From: Streptomyces orinoci
GTDB taxonomy: Bacteria; Actinomycetota; Actinomycetes; Streptomycetales; Streptomycetaceae
Assembly (NCBI RefSeq): GCF_003121295.1
Contig: NZ_PHNC01000031.1
Span: forward strand, 560,439 to 624,438
DNA length: 64,000 nucleotides
Reading direction: 5' to 3'
A model generated the notes under the pieces. It made no database searches. It saw only the letters and a list, made by a program, of their open reading frames with translations, and was not told the DNA's origin. The stretch's first letter is position 1. Each line of letters opens with the position of its first letter. This document shows, one piece after another, positions 8,123-16,664 of this stretch. Both the position numbers and the translations under genes were made by a program.

Positions 8123-9105
8123 TCCTCTACATCGGACGCCGGCTGCTGGGCGTGATCGGGGTGCTGATCGCCATCGCCGCCGTCACCTTCACCATCTTCT
8201 ATGTCCTGCCCTCCGACCCGGCGGCCGCGGCCTGCGGCAAGTCCTGCAGCGCCGAACGGCTGGCCGCGATCCGCGCCCATATGGGCCTGGACCAGCCGCT
8301 ATGGCGGCAGTTCGGCGACTTTGTCACCGGCATCTTCACCGGCCGCACCATGGGCAGCGGCCAGTACACCCTGCACTGCCACTTCCCCTGCCTCGGCTAC
8401 TCCTATGACAACAGTGAGCCGGTCTGGAACCTGCTGATGGACCGCCTCCCGGTGTCCGCCTCGCTGGCCCTGGGCGCCGCCGTGCTCTGGCTGCTGCTGG
8501 GCCTGACCGCCGGGGTGGTGGCGGCCCTGCGCAAGGACACCCTCACCGACCGGGTGCTGATGGTCGGCGCGGTGGCCGCGGCCTCGCTGCCGGTCTACTT
8601 CACCTCGATGATGCTGATCTACGGGCTGATCCGCACCGCCGGGCTGCTGCCCTACCCCGAGTATGTCGCCCTCAGCCGTGATCCGCTGCACTGGGCGTCC
8701 AATCTGCTGCTGCCCTGGACCGCGCTGGCCATCCTCTATGCGGCCATGTACGCGCGGCAGAGCCGCAGTTCAATGATCGAGACCATGGCGGAGCCGTATA
8801 TCCGCACTGCCCGCGCCAAGGGACTGCCGCGCCGCACCGTGGTGGTCAAACACGGCCTGCGCGCCGGGATGACGCCCATTCTCACCATCTTCGGGATGGA
8901 CCTGGGCGGGCTGCTGGCCGGGGCGGTGATCACCGAGTCGATCTTTGGACTCCCCGGCATCGGGCGGCTGTTCTATGGCGCGCTGGCCGGCGGGGACCAG
9001 CCGGTCATCATGGGCGTCACCCTGCTCGCCGCCGCCTTTATCGTCATCGCCAACCTGGTCGTCGATCTGCTCTATGCGGTCATCGACCCGCGAGTGAGGT
9101 ACTGA
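8119..9105 (+). CDS. ABC transporter permease, DppB/OppB type
   Basis: A 328-residue permease starting at a GTG that overlaps the previous stop by four bases (GTGA), with GAGGAGC as ribosome site. The N-terminal helix (VIGVLIAIAAVTFTIFYVLP) and the C-terminal EAA-like loop (YIRTARAKGLPRRTV) are typical of DppB. A Cys-containing periplasmic insert (AACGKSCS ... LHCHFPCLGYSYD) may form disulfides. It forms a heterodimeric channel with the upstream permease. Confidence 0.9.
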   Translation: MILYIGRRLLGVIGVLIAIAAVTFTIFYVLPSDPAAAACGKSCSAERLAAIRAHMGLDQPLWRQFGDFVTGIFTGRTMGSGQYTLHCHFPCLGYSYDNSEPVWNLLMDRLPVSASLALGAAVLWLLLGLTAGVVAALRKDTLTDRVLMVGAVAAASLPVYFTSMMLIYGLIRTAGLLPYPEYVALSRDPLHWASNLLLPWTALAILYAAMYARQSRSSMIETMAEPYIRTARAKGLPRRTVVVKHGLRAGMTPILTIFGMDLGGLLAGAVITESIFGLPGIGRLFYGALAGGDQPVIMGVTLLAAAFIVIANLVVDLLYAVIDPRVRY

Positions 9106-10106
9106 TGTCCCAACCCCTGCTGTCGGTGAGCGACTTGACGGTGGACTTCACCACCCGGGGTGGCGAGGTACGGGCCGTGGACTCGCTGGCCTTCTCGGTG
9201 GAACGCGGGCGGACCCTGGGCATCGTGGGCGAATCGGGCTCCGGCAAGACCGTGACCTCGATGGCCGTGATGGGCCTGCACACCTCGGCCCGGGTGACCG
9301 GCTCCATCCGGCTGGACGGCCGGGAACTGGTCGGGCTGCCGGAGGCGGAACTGGCCCGGCTGCGCGGCCGCCGGATGGCGATGATCTTCCAGGATCCGCT
9401 GTCCAGCCTGCACCCCTACTACACGGTGGGGGAGCAGATCGCCGAACACCACCGGGTCCACTTCAACTCCGGCCGGAAGGCGGCCCGTAGCAGGGCGGTG
9501 GAGATGCTGGCCGAGGTCGGCATCCCGGAACCCGCCCGCCGGGCGCGGGAGTACCCGCACCAGTTCTCCGGCGGTATGCGGCAGCGGGTGATGATCGCCA
9601 TGGCCCTGGCCTGCGAACCCGAGCTGCTGATCGCCGATGAGCCCACCACCGCCCTGGATGTCACCGTCCAGGCCCAGATCCTGGAACTGATCGCCCGCAT
9701 CCAGCAGGACCGCGGCCTGGCCGTACTGCTGATCACCCATGATCTGGGCGTGGTGGCCAGAGTGGCCCATGAGGTGCTGGTGATGTACGGGGGACGGGCG
9801 GCCGAACGCGCCCCGGTGGACGACCTGTTCGCCGCCCCGGCCCACCCCTACACCCGCGGCCTGCTGGACTCCCTGCCCCGCCTGGATGCCACCGACGACC
9901 AGCCGCTGCCCGCCATCCCGGGCAGCCCGCCCTCACTGCTCACCCCCGCCCCGGGCTGCGCCTTCGCGCCCCGCTGCGCGGTGGCGGCCGCCGCTTCTGA
10001 ACCGGAACGGAGCCATTGCGGCACGGTACGACCGGAACTGGCCGCATCGCAGCGGCATTTGGTCGCCTGCCATCTCTCCCTGCACACCACCGGAGGCGTC
10101 CGATGA
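9105..10106 (+). CDS. Peptide ABC transporter ATP-binding protein, DppD type
   Basis: A 333-residue ATPase with Walker A GESGSGKT, Q-loop FQDPLSS, signature SGGMRQR, Walker B LLIADEPTTALD and switch His in LLITHDLG. The C-terminal oligopeptide/dipeptide extension contains Cys residues (APGCAFAPRC) that in some homologues bind an Fe-S cluster. Start and previous stop share one base (TGATG). It is half of the heterodimeric ATPase with the next gene. Confidence 0.93.
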   Translation: MSQPLLSVSDLTVDFTTRGGEVRAVDSLAFSVERGRTLGIVGESGSGKTVTSMAVMGLHTSARVTGSIRLDGRELVGLPEAELARLRGRRMAMIFQDPLSSLHPYYTVGEQIAEHHRVHFNSGRKAARSRAVEMLAEVGIPEPARRAREYPHQFSGGMRQRVMIAMALACEPELLIADEPTTALDVTVQAQILELIARIQQDRGLAVLLITHDLGVVARVAHEVLVMYGGRAAERAPVDDLFAAPAHPYTRGLLDSLPRLDATDDQPLPAIPGSPPSLLTPAPGCAFAPRCAVAAAASEPERSHCGTVRPELAASQRHLVACHLSLHTTGGVR

Positions 10107-11098
10107 CCGCCGCACCCCTGCTCTCGGTACGCGATCTGAGCATGACCTTCCGCACCCGCCGCGGACCGGTGAAGGCGGTGGACGGGATCGGCTTCGACCT
10201 GGCCGAGGGCGAAACCCTGGGCCTGGTGGGCGAGTCGGGCTGCGGCAAGTCCACCACCGGACGGCTGATCGTCCGGCTGCTGGAACCCACCGGCGGGACG
10301 GTCAGCTATGAGGGCCGGGACATCAGCCATCTGCGGCAGCGCGAACTCAAGCCGCTGCGCCGCCGGTTGCAGATGGTCTTCCAGGACCCGCACTCCTCGC
10401 TCAACCCCCGCCAGACGGTGGCCCGGATCATCGCCGATCCCCTGCTGGTCCAGGGCAGTCCGGCGGCCGAGGCACGCAAACGGGCGGCGGAGCTGATGGA
10501 ACTGGTCGGGCTGATCCCCGAACATCTGGACCGCTATCCGCATGAGTTCTCCGGCGGCCAGGCCCAGCGCATCGGCATCGCCCGCGCCCTGGCCACCGGC
10601 CCCCGCCTGGTGATCGCCGATGAACCGGTCTCGGCGCTGGATGTCTCGGTCCAGGCCCAGATCGTCAATCTGATGGAGCGGCTGCAGCGGGAGCTGGGGC
10701 TGGCCTATCTCTTTATCGCCCACGATCTGTCGGTGGTGAAACGGGTGTGTGCCCGGGTGGCGGTGATGTACCTGGGGCGGATCGTGGAGATCGGACCCAA
10801 GGAACTGGTCTATACGGCCCCGGCCCACCCCTACACCAGCGCTCTGCTCTCCGCCGTACCCCTGCCCGACCCCGCCGCCGAGCGGACCCGTAAACGGATC
10901 ACTCTGCTCGGCGACCCGCCCAGCCCGGCCGCACCACCGCCCGGCTGCACCTTCCACCCCCGCTGCCCCAAGGCCCAGCAGCGCTGCCGCACCGAGGCGC
11001 CGGTCCTGCGGGCCGATGACGGTGGCAGACAGGTCGCCTGCCATTTCCCGGAAGTGCCGGGCGCCCTGACCCTGGTGACCCGTACCGCCTCCCCATGA
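10103..11098 (+). CDS. Peptide ABC transporter ATP-binding protein, DppF type
   Basis: A 331-residue ATPase with Walker A GESGCGKS, FQDPHSS, signature SGGQAQR, Walker B LVIADEPVSALD and IAHDLS. The ATG at 10103 overlaps the preceding stop (ATGA) and is preceded by GGAGG, so the longer in-frame extension was discarded. The C-terminal PPPGCTFHPRC motif is typical of the OppF/DppF family. It is the last transporter gene; a LysR gene follows 35 nt later. Confidence 0.93.
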   Translation: MTAAPLLSVRDLSMTFRTRRGPVKAVDGIGFDLAEGETLGLVGESGCGKSTTGRLIVRLLEPTGGTVSYEGRDISHLRQRELKPLRRRLQMVFQDPHSSLNPRQTVARIIADPLLVQGSPAAEARKRAAELMELVGLIPEHLDRYPHEFSGGQAQRIGIARALATGPRLVIADEPVSALDVSVQAQIVNLMERLQRELGLAYLFIAHDLSVVKRVCARVAVMYLGRIVEIGPKELVYTAPAHPYTSALLSAVPLPDPAAERTRKRITLLGDPPSPAAPPPGCTFHPRCPKAQQRCRTEAPVLRADDGGRQVACHFPEVPGALTLVTRTASP

Positions 11099-11133
11099 AT
11101 CACCTGGGGCATTCCGCATAGGAGCATCCGCGC

Positions 11134-12090
11134 ATGGACCTTGAGCTACGGCATCTGAGGGTGATCTGTGCGATCGCGGACGCCGGGAGCATCACCCGGG
11201 CCGCGGCCGCGCTGCGGATGACCCAGCCGGGGCTCAGCGCCCAACTGCGCCGGATCGAGAACCGGTTGGGCGGGGCCATCTTCGACCGGGGCCGCACCGG
11301 AGCCATACCCACCGCCTTCGGCGAACTGGTGCTCACCCGGGCCAGGGCCATCCTCCCCGGAGTGGACGCCCTGCTGGCCGACACCGCCCGCCTCGCCCGG
11401 CGCCACGCCCCCGAGGAGCTGCGGCTGGGCTCGGTGGGCGCGCCGCTGCTCGCCGAGCTGGTGCTGGCGGTACGCCGCTCGCTGCCCGGCGCCCGGGTGA
11501 CGGCCCGCTGCCGGTACGCCCCCGGCCCGCTGCTGGACGACCTGGCCGCAGGCCGGCTGGAGGCGGCCGTGGTCGGCGACCACCCCGGCCGGGAACTCAC
11601 CGCACCCGCCGGGGTGCTGCTGCGCCCCCTGGTCACCGAGCCGGTCTTCGCCCTGCTTCCCGCCGGTCATCCGCTGGCCGCCCGGGAGAGCGTCCGGCTG
11701 AGCGCCCTGACCGGCGAGGACTGGGCGGTGCCCCGGCCGGACGGCGACCGCACCCGTGAGTACTGGTCCACCGTCTTCGCCCTGATGGGCCGCCAGCCAC
11801 GGATGCCCTATGAGGCGGAGGGCCGCCAGCTGGTCGAACTGATCCGGGCCGGCCTGGCCGTCACCCTCTGCCAGGCCACCTTTATCGAGGTCCCCGGCGT
11901 CATCGTCCGTCCCCTGACCGGCAACCCGCTCTGGTACCGCCACCTGCTGGCCTGGCCCCAGGACGGGCCCCTGGCCCCGCACGGCGAAACCATCCTGCGC
12001 CAGGTCGCCCAGGGCTATCTGGGCGCCGTCACGGGGACGTACGCCCGCTGGCGGGAACGGCACCCGGGACTGGCGGAGCCGGCGGCGTGA
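11134..12090 (+). CDS. LysR-family transcriptional regulator
   Basis: A 318-residue regulator with an N-terminal winged helix-turn-helix (residues about 1-60, LRVICAIADAGSITRAAAALRMTQPGLSAQLRRIE) and a periplasmic-binding-protein-like effector domain from about 90 to 290. Being 35 nt behind the importer genes on the same strand, it may be co-transcribed with them and respond to the imported compound. LysR proteins usually bind T-N11-A sites rather than the compact palindrome found in this cluster, so a second regulator may exist. It ends exactly where the convergent TetR gene ends. Confidence 0.9.
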   Translation: MDLELRHLRVICAIADAGSITRAAAALRMTQPGLSAQLRRIENRLGGAIFDRGRTGAIPTAFGELVLTRARAILPGVDALLADTARLARRHAPEELRLGSVGAPLLAELVLAVRRSLPGARVTARCRYAPGPLLDDLAAGRLEAAVVGDHPGRELTAPAGVLLRPLVTEPVFALLPAGHPLAARESVRLSALTGEDWAVPRPDGDRTREYWSTVFALMGRQPRMPYEAEGRQLVELIRAGLAVTLCQATFIEVPGVIVRPLTGNPLWYRHLLAWPQDGPLAPHGETILRQVAQGYLGAVTGTYARWRERHPGLAEPAA

Positions 12091-12846
12091 TCAACCAGTG
12101 GGTGTATGCCCGGAGTTCTCCGGCGGCAGCAGGGTGGCCAGCCCGTCCAGGAGCCATTCCAGGACCTGCTCGAAGGACTGGGGTTCCGGGGCATGGCGCC
12201 GGGGGTCACCGGCCCAGCTGATGAAGTGCGGGTGCTTGCCCTCGGCCGCGATGCGTTCCAGGTAGGGGGCCGCGGCGGCCTCCAGGTCGCTGTCGGAGCG
12301 GAATCCGGCCCGCGCCCGCATGGTCTGTTCCTCCAGCAGGGCAAGCCCGGAGCTCAGCACATGGCCGAGCACGGTCCTGATGAACCCCATGCGGGTGGCC
12401 GCGTCCAGACCGAGCGGTTCCAGTTCGGCCAGCGCGCTGTCATAGAGGTGGAGGGCGTTGGGCCCCATGGGGGGACGGCTGAAGGCGAGCCGGGCGAACC
12501 AGAGGTGGCGCTGCACCGCGTCCCAGCCGGTGCGGCCCAGTCCGCGCAGCGCCTGCCGCCAGCCCTCGCCACGGGGCACGGTGATCTGCCCGTAGACCTG
12601 GTCGGTCATCAGATCGACCAGGCCGTCCTTGCTGCCGACATAGCGGTAGAGCGCCATGGGGCTGCGCACGCCCAGCCGGGTGGCGAGTGCTCGCATGGTG
12701 ATCTCGCCGGTCACCTGCTCATCGGCCAGCTCGATGGCGGCGGAGACGATGCGCTCACGGCTGAGCTGTTCGGTGGTGCGGGCCGGCGCCGGCTCGTCGA
12801 ACCACACCAGCCCACCGGTGGCGGGGCGGCGCTCGGAGGAATTCAT
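12091..12846 (-). CDS. TetR-family repressor, probably of the divergent monooxygenase
   Basis: A 251-residue TetR protein. The helix-turn-helix lies at about residues 30-75 (RIVSAAIELADEQVTGEITMRALATRLGVRSPMALYRYVGSKDGL), followed by a large TetR_C-type ligand domain. It is divergent to an FAD monooxygenase with only 36 nt between start codons, which carries a perfect inverted repeat. This arrangement usually means autorepression and derepression by the enzyme's substrate. The C terminus (12091) touches the LysR stop without any spacer. Confidence 0.9.
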   Translation of the reverse strand: MNSSERRPATGGLVWFDEPAPARTTEQLSRERIVSAAIELADEQVTGEITMRALATRLGVRSPMALYRYVGSKDGLVDLMTDQVYGQITVPRGEGWRQALRGLGRTGWDAVQRHLWFARLAFSRPPMGPNALHLYDSALAELEPLGLDAATRMGFIRTVLGHVLSSGLALLEEQTMRARAGFRSDSDLEAAAAPYLERIAAEGKHPHFISWAGDPRRHAPEPQSFEQVLEWLLDGLATLLPPENSGHTPTG

Positions 12847-12866
12847 GGTGGACTCACCCTAACGGT

Positions 12867-12881
12867 GTGTACGCTGTACAC
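12867..12881. promoter_or_regulatory. TetR operator candidate GTGTAC-GCT-GTACAC
   Basis: A perfect 6-bp inverted repeat with a 3-nt spacer ends one base before the monooxygenase ATG. A further CGTACAC half-site occurs just inside the gene. With 36 nt between the divergent starts, binding here would block both transcripts. The monooxygenase mRNA may be leaderless. Confidence 0.6.
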
Positions 12882-12882
12882 C

Positions 12883-14418
12883 ATGAGTGGACAACGTACA
12901 CAGGTGTCCGAGGTGCTGGTGGTGGGCGGCGGACTGGTAGGACTCACCGCCGCGTTGGTGCTGCGCCACCATGGGGTGACAGTGACGGTGGTGGAGAAGC
13001 GATCGACCACCTCGCCCCAGCCCAAGGCCCGCCGCTTCACTATGCGCAGCATGGAGATCTTCCGGGAGCTCGGCCTGGCCGGACTCGTCCAGCGGGCGGC
13101 CCGGGACCTCGCCGGTCACGACCATATGGCCGCGGGGCGGACGCTGGCCGAGGCCGAACAGCTCCCGCTGTGGCTGCCCTCTGGCCCCGGCACGCCCGTC
13201 GCCGAGGCCAGCCCTGAACTGCCCTGCCTGATATCCCAGGACGTACTGGAGCCGGTGCTGCGCCAGGCCGCGGTGGACGCCGGGGCCACGGTGCGCTTCG
13301 ACACCGAGCTGCTCGCCTTCGAGCAGGACGGGGAAGAAGTGGCGGCGCACCTCAACGACCGCGTGACGGGCAGAGGTTGGCAACTACGGGCCCGCTATCT
13401 GATCGCCGCCGACGGCGCCCACAGCCCCGTACGCCGGGCTCTGGGCATCGGCCGCTCGGGGCGCGGGGCCATAGGCGAGCCCAGCGTCAATGTCTACTTC
13501 CATGCCGACCTGGGCGAGGTCGTCCGCGGCCGGGAGTTCAACCTCTGCCAGATCGAGCACCCGGCGGCCCCGGGCGCACTGGCCTCCGTTGACGGCCGTC
13601 ACCGCTGGGTGTTTATGAGCAAGGACGGGGCCACCGGCCGGGACTGGCCCGCCCTGCTCCGCACGGCCCTCGGTGTGCCGGCCCCCGACCTGGACGTCCG
13701 CAGTGTCCTGCCCTGGCAGGCCGAGATGCTGGTCGCCGACCGCTACTCTTCCGGCCGCGTTCATCTGGCCGGTGATGCCGCGCATGTCATGCCGCCCTTC
13801 GCCGCCAGCGGTGCCAACACCGGCATCGCCGACGCCCACAACCTGGGCTGGAAGCTCGCCGCGGTCCTCCGCGGCCAGGCCGCGCCGGCCCTGCTGGACA
13901 GCTATGACGCGGAACGCCGGCCGGCCGGATGGTTCGCGGCCGACCAGTCGAGCCGCCGGACGCTGAACCTCCGCGACCCCGGTCCGGCTTCCGACACCAC
14001 CCTTGCTCACTATCTGGTACTGGCCGCGGGCGGTTTCCAGTACACCGAGGGAGCCCTCCTCGCCGGCCCGGAGAGCTCCAAGGACCCCGAACCCACAACC
14101 GAGTTCAACCCCACCGGCCGCATCGGCACCCGCATCCCGCACCGCTGGCTCGACCGGACCCGCACCCACTCGACGATCGACCTCGCCGGTCCCGGCTGGG
14201 CCCTGCTGACCACCGGCCCGACCCCGCCCCCCACACCCGGCCTTCCCGTGCACCGGCTCGATGTGGACTTCCTCCCTGCCGGCCAGTGCCTCCTGGTCAG
14301 GCCGGACCATGTCATCGCCTGGCGGGGCATGGACGCCGGCGCGGCCACCGAGGCATTCACCGCACTGCTGAACGGCCGGAACGGCATCACCCCTTGCTCC
14401 GGACCTCCACTCGATTGA
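12883..14418 (+). CDS. FAD-dependent aromatic/antibiotic monooxygenase (PheA/TfdB, group A flavoprotein hydroxylase)
   Basis: A 511-residue hydroxylase with Rossmann GGGLVG near residues 15-20, a DG motif (YLIAADGAHSPVRRALGI) and the GD motif (RVHLAGDAAHVMPPFAASGANTGIADAHNLGWKLA). Members hydroxylate aromatic rings, and the rifampicin and tetracycline monooxygenases of this group inactivate antibiotics. The ATG at 12883 was chosen because it directly precedes the FAD motif; the long upstream frame runs through the TetR gene. There is no ribosome site, and the TetR operator abuts the start. The natural substrate is unknown: self-resistance, xenobiotic or aromatic degradation are all possible. 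Confidence 0.9.
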   Translation: MSGQRTQVSEVLVVGGGLVGLTAALVLRHHGVTVTVVEKRSTTSPQPKARRFTMRSMEIFRELGLAGLVQRAARDLAGHDHMAAGRTLAEAEQLPLWLPSGPGTPVAEASPELPCLISQDVLEPVLRQAAVDAGATVRFDTELLAFEQDGEEVAAHLNDRVTGRGWQLRARYLIAADGAHSPVRRALGIGRSGRGAIGEPSVNVYFHADLGEVVRGREFNLCQIEHPAAPGALASVDGRHRWVFMSKDGATGRDWPALLRTALGVPAPDLDVRSVLPWQAEMLVADRYSSGRVHLAGDAAHVMPPFAASGANTGIADAHNLGWKLAAVLRGQAAPALLDSYDAERRPAGWFAADQSSRRTLNLRDPGPASDTTLAHYLVLAAGGFQYTEGALLAGPESSKDPEPTTEFNPTGRIGTRIPHRWLDRTRTHSTIDLAGPGWALLTTGPTPPPTPGLPVHRLDVDFLPAGQCLLVRPDHVIAWRGMDAGAATEAFTALLNGRNGITPCSGPPLD

Positions 14419-14558
14419 TCACGGCATCGGCGAGGGCGACGAGCAGCGTCACCAGCAGCGGTGAACGCGCCCGCGAGCAGTCCGCAGGGCAGCAGCAGCG
14501 ACACTGCCCGTAAGAGGGACGGGGCCCGGCCCTTGATCAGCCCGGCGCAGCCCGTCAA
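14387..14558 (-). pseudogene. Possible remnant of a membrane-protein gene
   Basis: On the minus strand, a hydrophobic stretch (LLRAVSLLLPCGLLAGAFTAA) is followed in another frame by LLVTLLVALADAVINRVEVR and a stop. A single +1 shift near 14456 would join them into one coding stretch. It overlaps the 3' end of the monooxygenase gene. This may be the decayed C terminus of a multi-helix protein; the length is too short to be sure. Confidence 0.25.
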
Positions 14559-14589
14559 CTGCCCATGGGCAGTCGGTGGGCAGCGTGGG

Positions 14590-15262
14590 GCCCTGCCGTC
14601 ATGTCCGTATTTGTCTCCTTCCGCAACGGGTACGCATGCCTTCGATACCTGGGGGACCCTGCGGGCCCGGCCTGGATAACAAAAACCCGGGGAACTTTCT
14701 TCTGGAGCACTCCTGACCCCGCGTCGAATCCGGCTATTACCGGCAACGGGGTCGCATTGCCGCCGTTTGTAGGGAAGTTGGGTCCTGACGCTGTGTGGAT
14801 GAGCCTCAACCCCCGGTCAGAATGGGCAGGTTAAAGGCATGCAGGCCGGGCCGTCAGGGGCATGCAATGGGCTCTGACAAGCCGCCGGTCAGCCCAAAGT
14901 GGCTGTGACGACGCTCACTTGCACTTGATTGAGTCCCGACGGCTCCGCTAACTTCCTCAGCTCATCGGGCATGCCTTCGAAAGCGTCCGGTCAACAGAAG
15001 CTTCGGCGGCCCCCAATTGGCCAAGGGCCGCTTCGGATTTCCCCGTCATGCGGGCCTGTCCGCGCGTCATTCGCCGAGCGAATGGACGGTCGCGCTCTGC
15101 CCCTATCGCCTTACGTTAGGTAAACCCGTGTCATATCAGGCTCGTTCGCCCTGAGTGCGTGCTGTGCGTCGCGGTATCCACGCCCTGTGGAGAGTGAGGC
15201 GGCTCCGGCCGGTCCCCGACGCCATATCTGCCAGGTTCCCAACCCCCCTAAGGAGAACACCA
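14590..15262. other. Gene-poor region and long leader before the C1 protease
   Basis: No convincing coding frame is seen; the short frames on both strands lack ribosome sites and Streptomyces-like codon use. Base composition is less GC-rich around 14640-14780. Two hairpins stand out: GCGGCCC/GGGCCGC at 15006-15031 and ATTCGC/GCGAAT at 15069-15083, both within 260 nt of the protease start. They could belong to a structured 5' leader or be terminators. No known riboswitch was recognised. Confidence 0.4.
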
Positions 15263-16240
15263 ATGAGTCGTGCCCGTCACAAACTGAAGACCCTCAGTGT
15301 CAAGGCGCGGGCGGCCATCGGGCTTTCCACTGCCGTGGCAATTGGCGCCGTAACCGTCGGCGTCTCCTATGCGAGCACCAGCGGGCACAGTCACCAGAAG
15401 CCTGCCGCCGACCAGTCGCCCCACGCGGCGAGCGGAAAGAGCCACCCCTTCGGTCTGGGTGCCATGCCGGTCCAGCCGCAGAAGTCGCTGCCGAGTGCGT
15501 CCGTGGAGCCGAAGCTGGCCGCCATGGCCCCCCAGCCGACAGCCGGCGCCGGCAAGTCGAAGAAGGGCCGTGCCGCCCTTCCCGCCAGCGTCGATCTGAG
15601 CAAGTACGCGCCCGCGCCCGGTAATCAGGGCCAGGTGAACTCTTGTGTCGCGTGGGCCATTGACTACTCGTCCTACAGCATCCTCGAGCACGAGCAGAAG
15701 ATCTCCGGCGGGCCCCAGGCGCCCATGTACACCTACTCCCAGGTGGTCAAGGGGAGGAACGTGGGCACCTCGCCGGAGCAGCACTTCCGGATAGCCACCT
15801 CGCAGGGCGTTGACTCCAGGAAGGACTACAAGCAGGGCGACTTCGACTACACCGCTCAGCCGACCAGAAACGAAATACGCAATGCAGCGAACTGGAAGCT
15901 GACCGGGTACACCCCGCTGCACACCGGCAGTCAGATCAAGACCGATGTGCAGTCCGCCCTCGCCAAGGGCGAGCCGGTCGTCCTCCTGGTCCCGGTGTAC
16001 AACGACTTCTTCTACCTCTCCCCGAAGCAGGCTTCCTCCTACACGTACTACCCGGACACCGGCACGGGGTATGTGGGCGGCCATGCGATGACCATCGTCG
16101 GCTACAACAGCCAAGGCGTCCGGGTCGAGAACTCCTGGGGCAAGAACTGGGGCGACCGCGGATACATCAACCTCTCCTGGAAGTACCTGGCCGACCAGGC
16201 GTGGGGAGCCGACGCCGTCGGCAAGCTCGTCCGGCGGTAA
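15263..16240 (+). CDS. Secreted papain-like (C1A) cysteine peptidase
   Basis: A 325-residue protein. The ATG at 15263 has AAGGAG at 6-7 nt spacing. Residues about 13-38 form a Sec signal (KARAAIGLSTAVAIGAVTVGVSYAS), followed by a low-complexity propeptide to about residue 105. The catalytic core shows the oxyanion Gln122 and nucleophile Cys128 (NQGQVNSCVAWA), the catalytic His in GGHAMTIVGYN and Asn in VENSWGKNWGDRGYINL. It is a bacterial C1 peptidase, probably exported and activated by propeptide removal. A strong hairpin follows the stop. Neighbours give no pathway clue. Confidence 0.92.
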   Translation: MSRARHKLKTLSVKARAAIGLSTAVAIGAVTVGVSYASTSGHSHQKPAADQSPHAASGKSHPFGLGAMPVQPQKSLPSASVEPKLAAMAPQPTAGAGKSKKGRAALPASVDLSKYAPAPGNQGQVNSCVAWAIDYSSYSILEHEQKISGGPQAPMYTYSQVVKGRNVGTSPEQHFRIATSQGVDSRKDYKQGDFDYTAQPTRNEIRNAANWKLTGYTPLHTGSQIKTDVQSALAKGEPVVLLVPVYNDFFYLSPKQASSYTYYPDTGTGYVGGHAMTIVGYNSQGVRVENSWGKNWGDRGYINLSWKYLADQAWGADAVGKLVRR

Positions 16241-16317
16241 TACCGTGCGGCGGGAACGCCCAGCCGACTGCCCCGCCGCCAAGGCGGGCGGCACGCTTGC
16301 CTAGCTCCGCCGACGCA

Positions 16318-16356
16318 ATGCCCTCTGATCCGCGGAACCCTGCGGTCAGAGGGCAT
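16318..16356 (+). terminator. Hairpin terminator after the C1 peptidase
   Basis: Arms ATGCCCTCTGA-CCGC and GCGG-CAGAGGGCAT pair around an 8-nt loop about 80 nt after the stop, followed by TTAT. Confidence 0.7.
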
Positions 16357-16487
16357 TTATGTGTCCCAGGTCACCGGTTACGGTTCCCGGCGCTCTGCCG
16401 AAGCCCTGCCGGTGACAGCCGCCGGGAGCCGGATTCCTCGATCCACTCCCCGCTCACTCCCCGGAGGGGTTCCAGCGCTCGCAAATA

Positions 16488-16532
16488 CAGGTCAGGCCCG
16501 GCTCCTTTTTCAAGGAGACCGGGCCTGACCTG
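16488..16532 (-). terminator. Hairpin terminator of the tRNA-Pro gene
   Basis: A long inverted repeat with arms CAGGTCAGGCCCGG and CCGGGCCTGACCTG extends inward through TCCTT/AAGGA. It starts 12 nt beyond the tRNA 3' end, so it is read from the minus strand. It may also stop transcripts from the left. Confidence 0.75.
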
Positions 16533-16544
16533 CTATTACTGCTG

Positions 16545-16618
16545 TCGGGGTGGCGGGATTTGAACCCACGACCTCTTCGTCCCGAACGAAGCGCGCTGCC
16601 AAGCTGCGCTACACCCCG
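16545..16618 (-). tRNA. tRNA-Pro (anticodon CGG)
   Basis: The minus strand folds into a 74-nt cloverleaf. The acceptor stem pairs CGGGGTG with CACCCCG, the D-stem is GCGC/GCGC, the anticodon stem CTTCG/CGAAG encloses loop TTCGGGA (anticodon CGG, decoding CCG), and the T-arm carries GGTTCAAATCC. The discriminator base is A, and CCA is not encoded. A strong hairpin lies just downstream. The gene stands between accessory-looking genes on its 3' side and the conserved chromosome block on its 5' side. Confidence 0.95.
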
Positions 16619-16664
16619 ATGTGCCCCGTGTGCCCGCTCTCGCAGGTTCCCGGCGCAACGAGCT

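Noticed and set aside
14565..14834. Overlapping small frames on both strands before the C1 protease
   Set aside because: No ribosome site, poor codon bias and no recognisable family.
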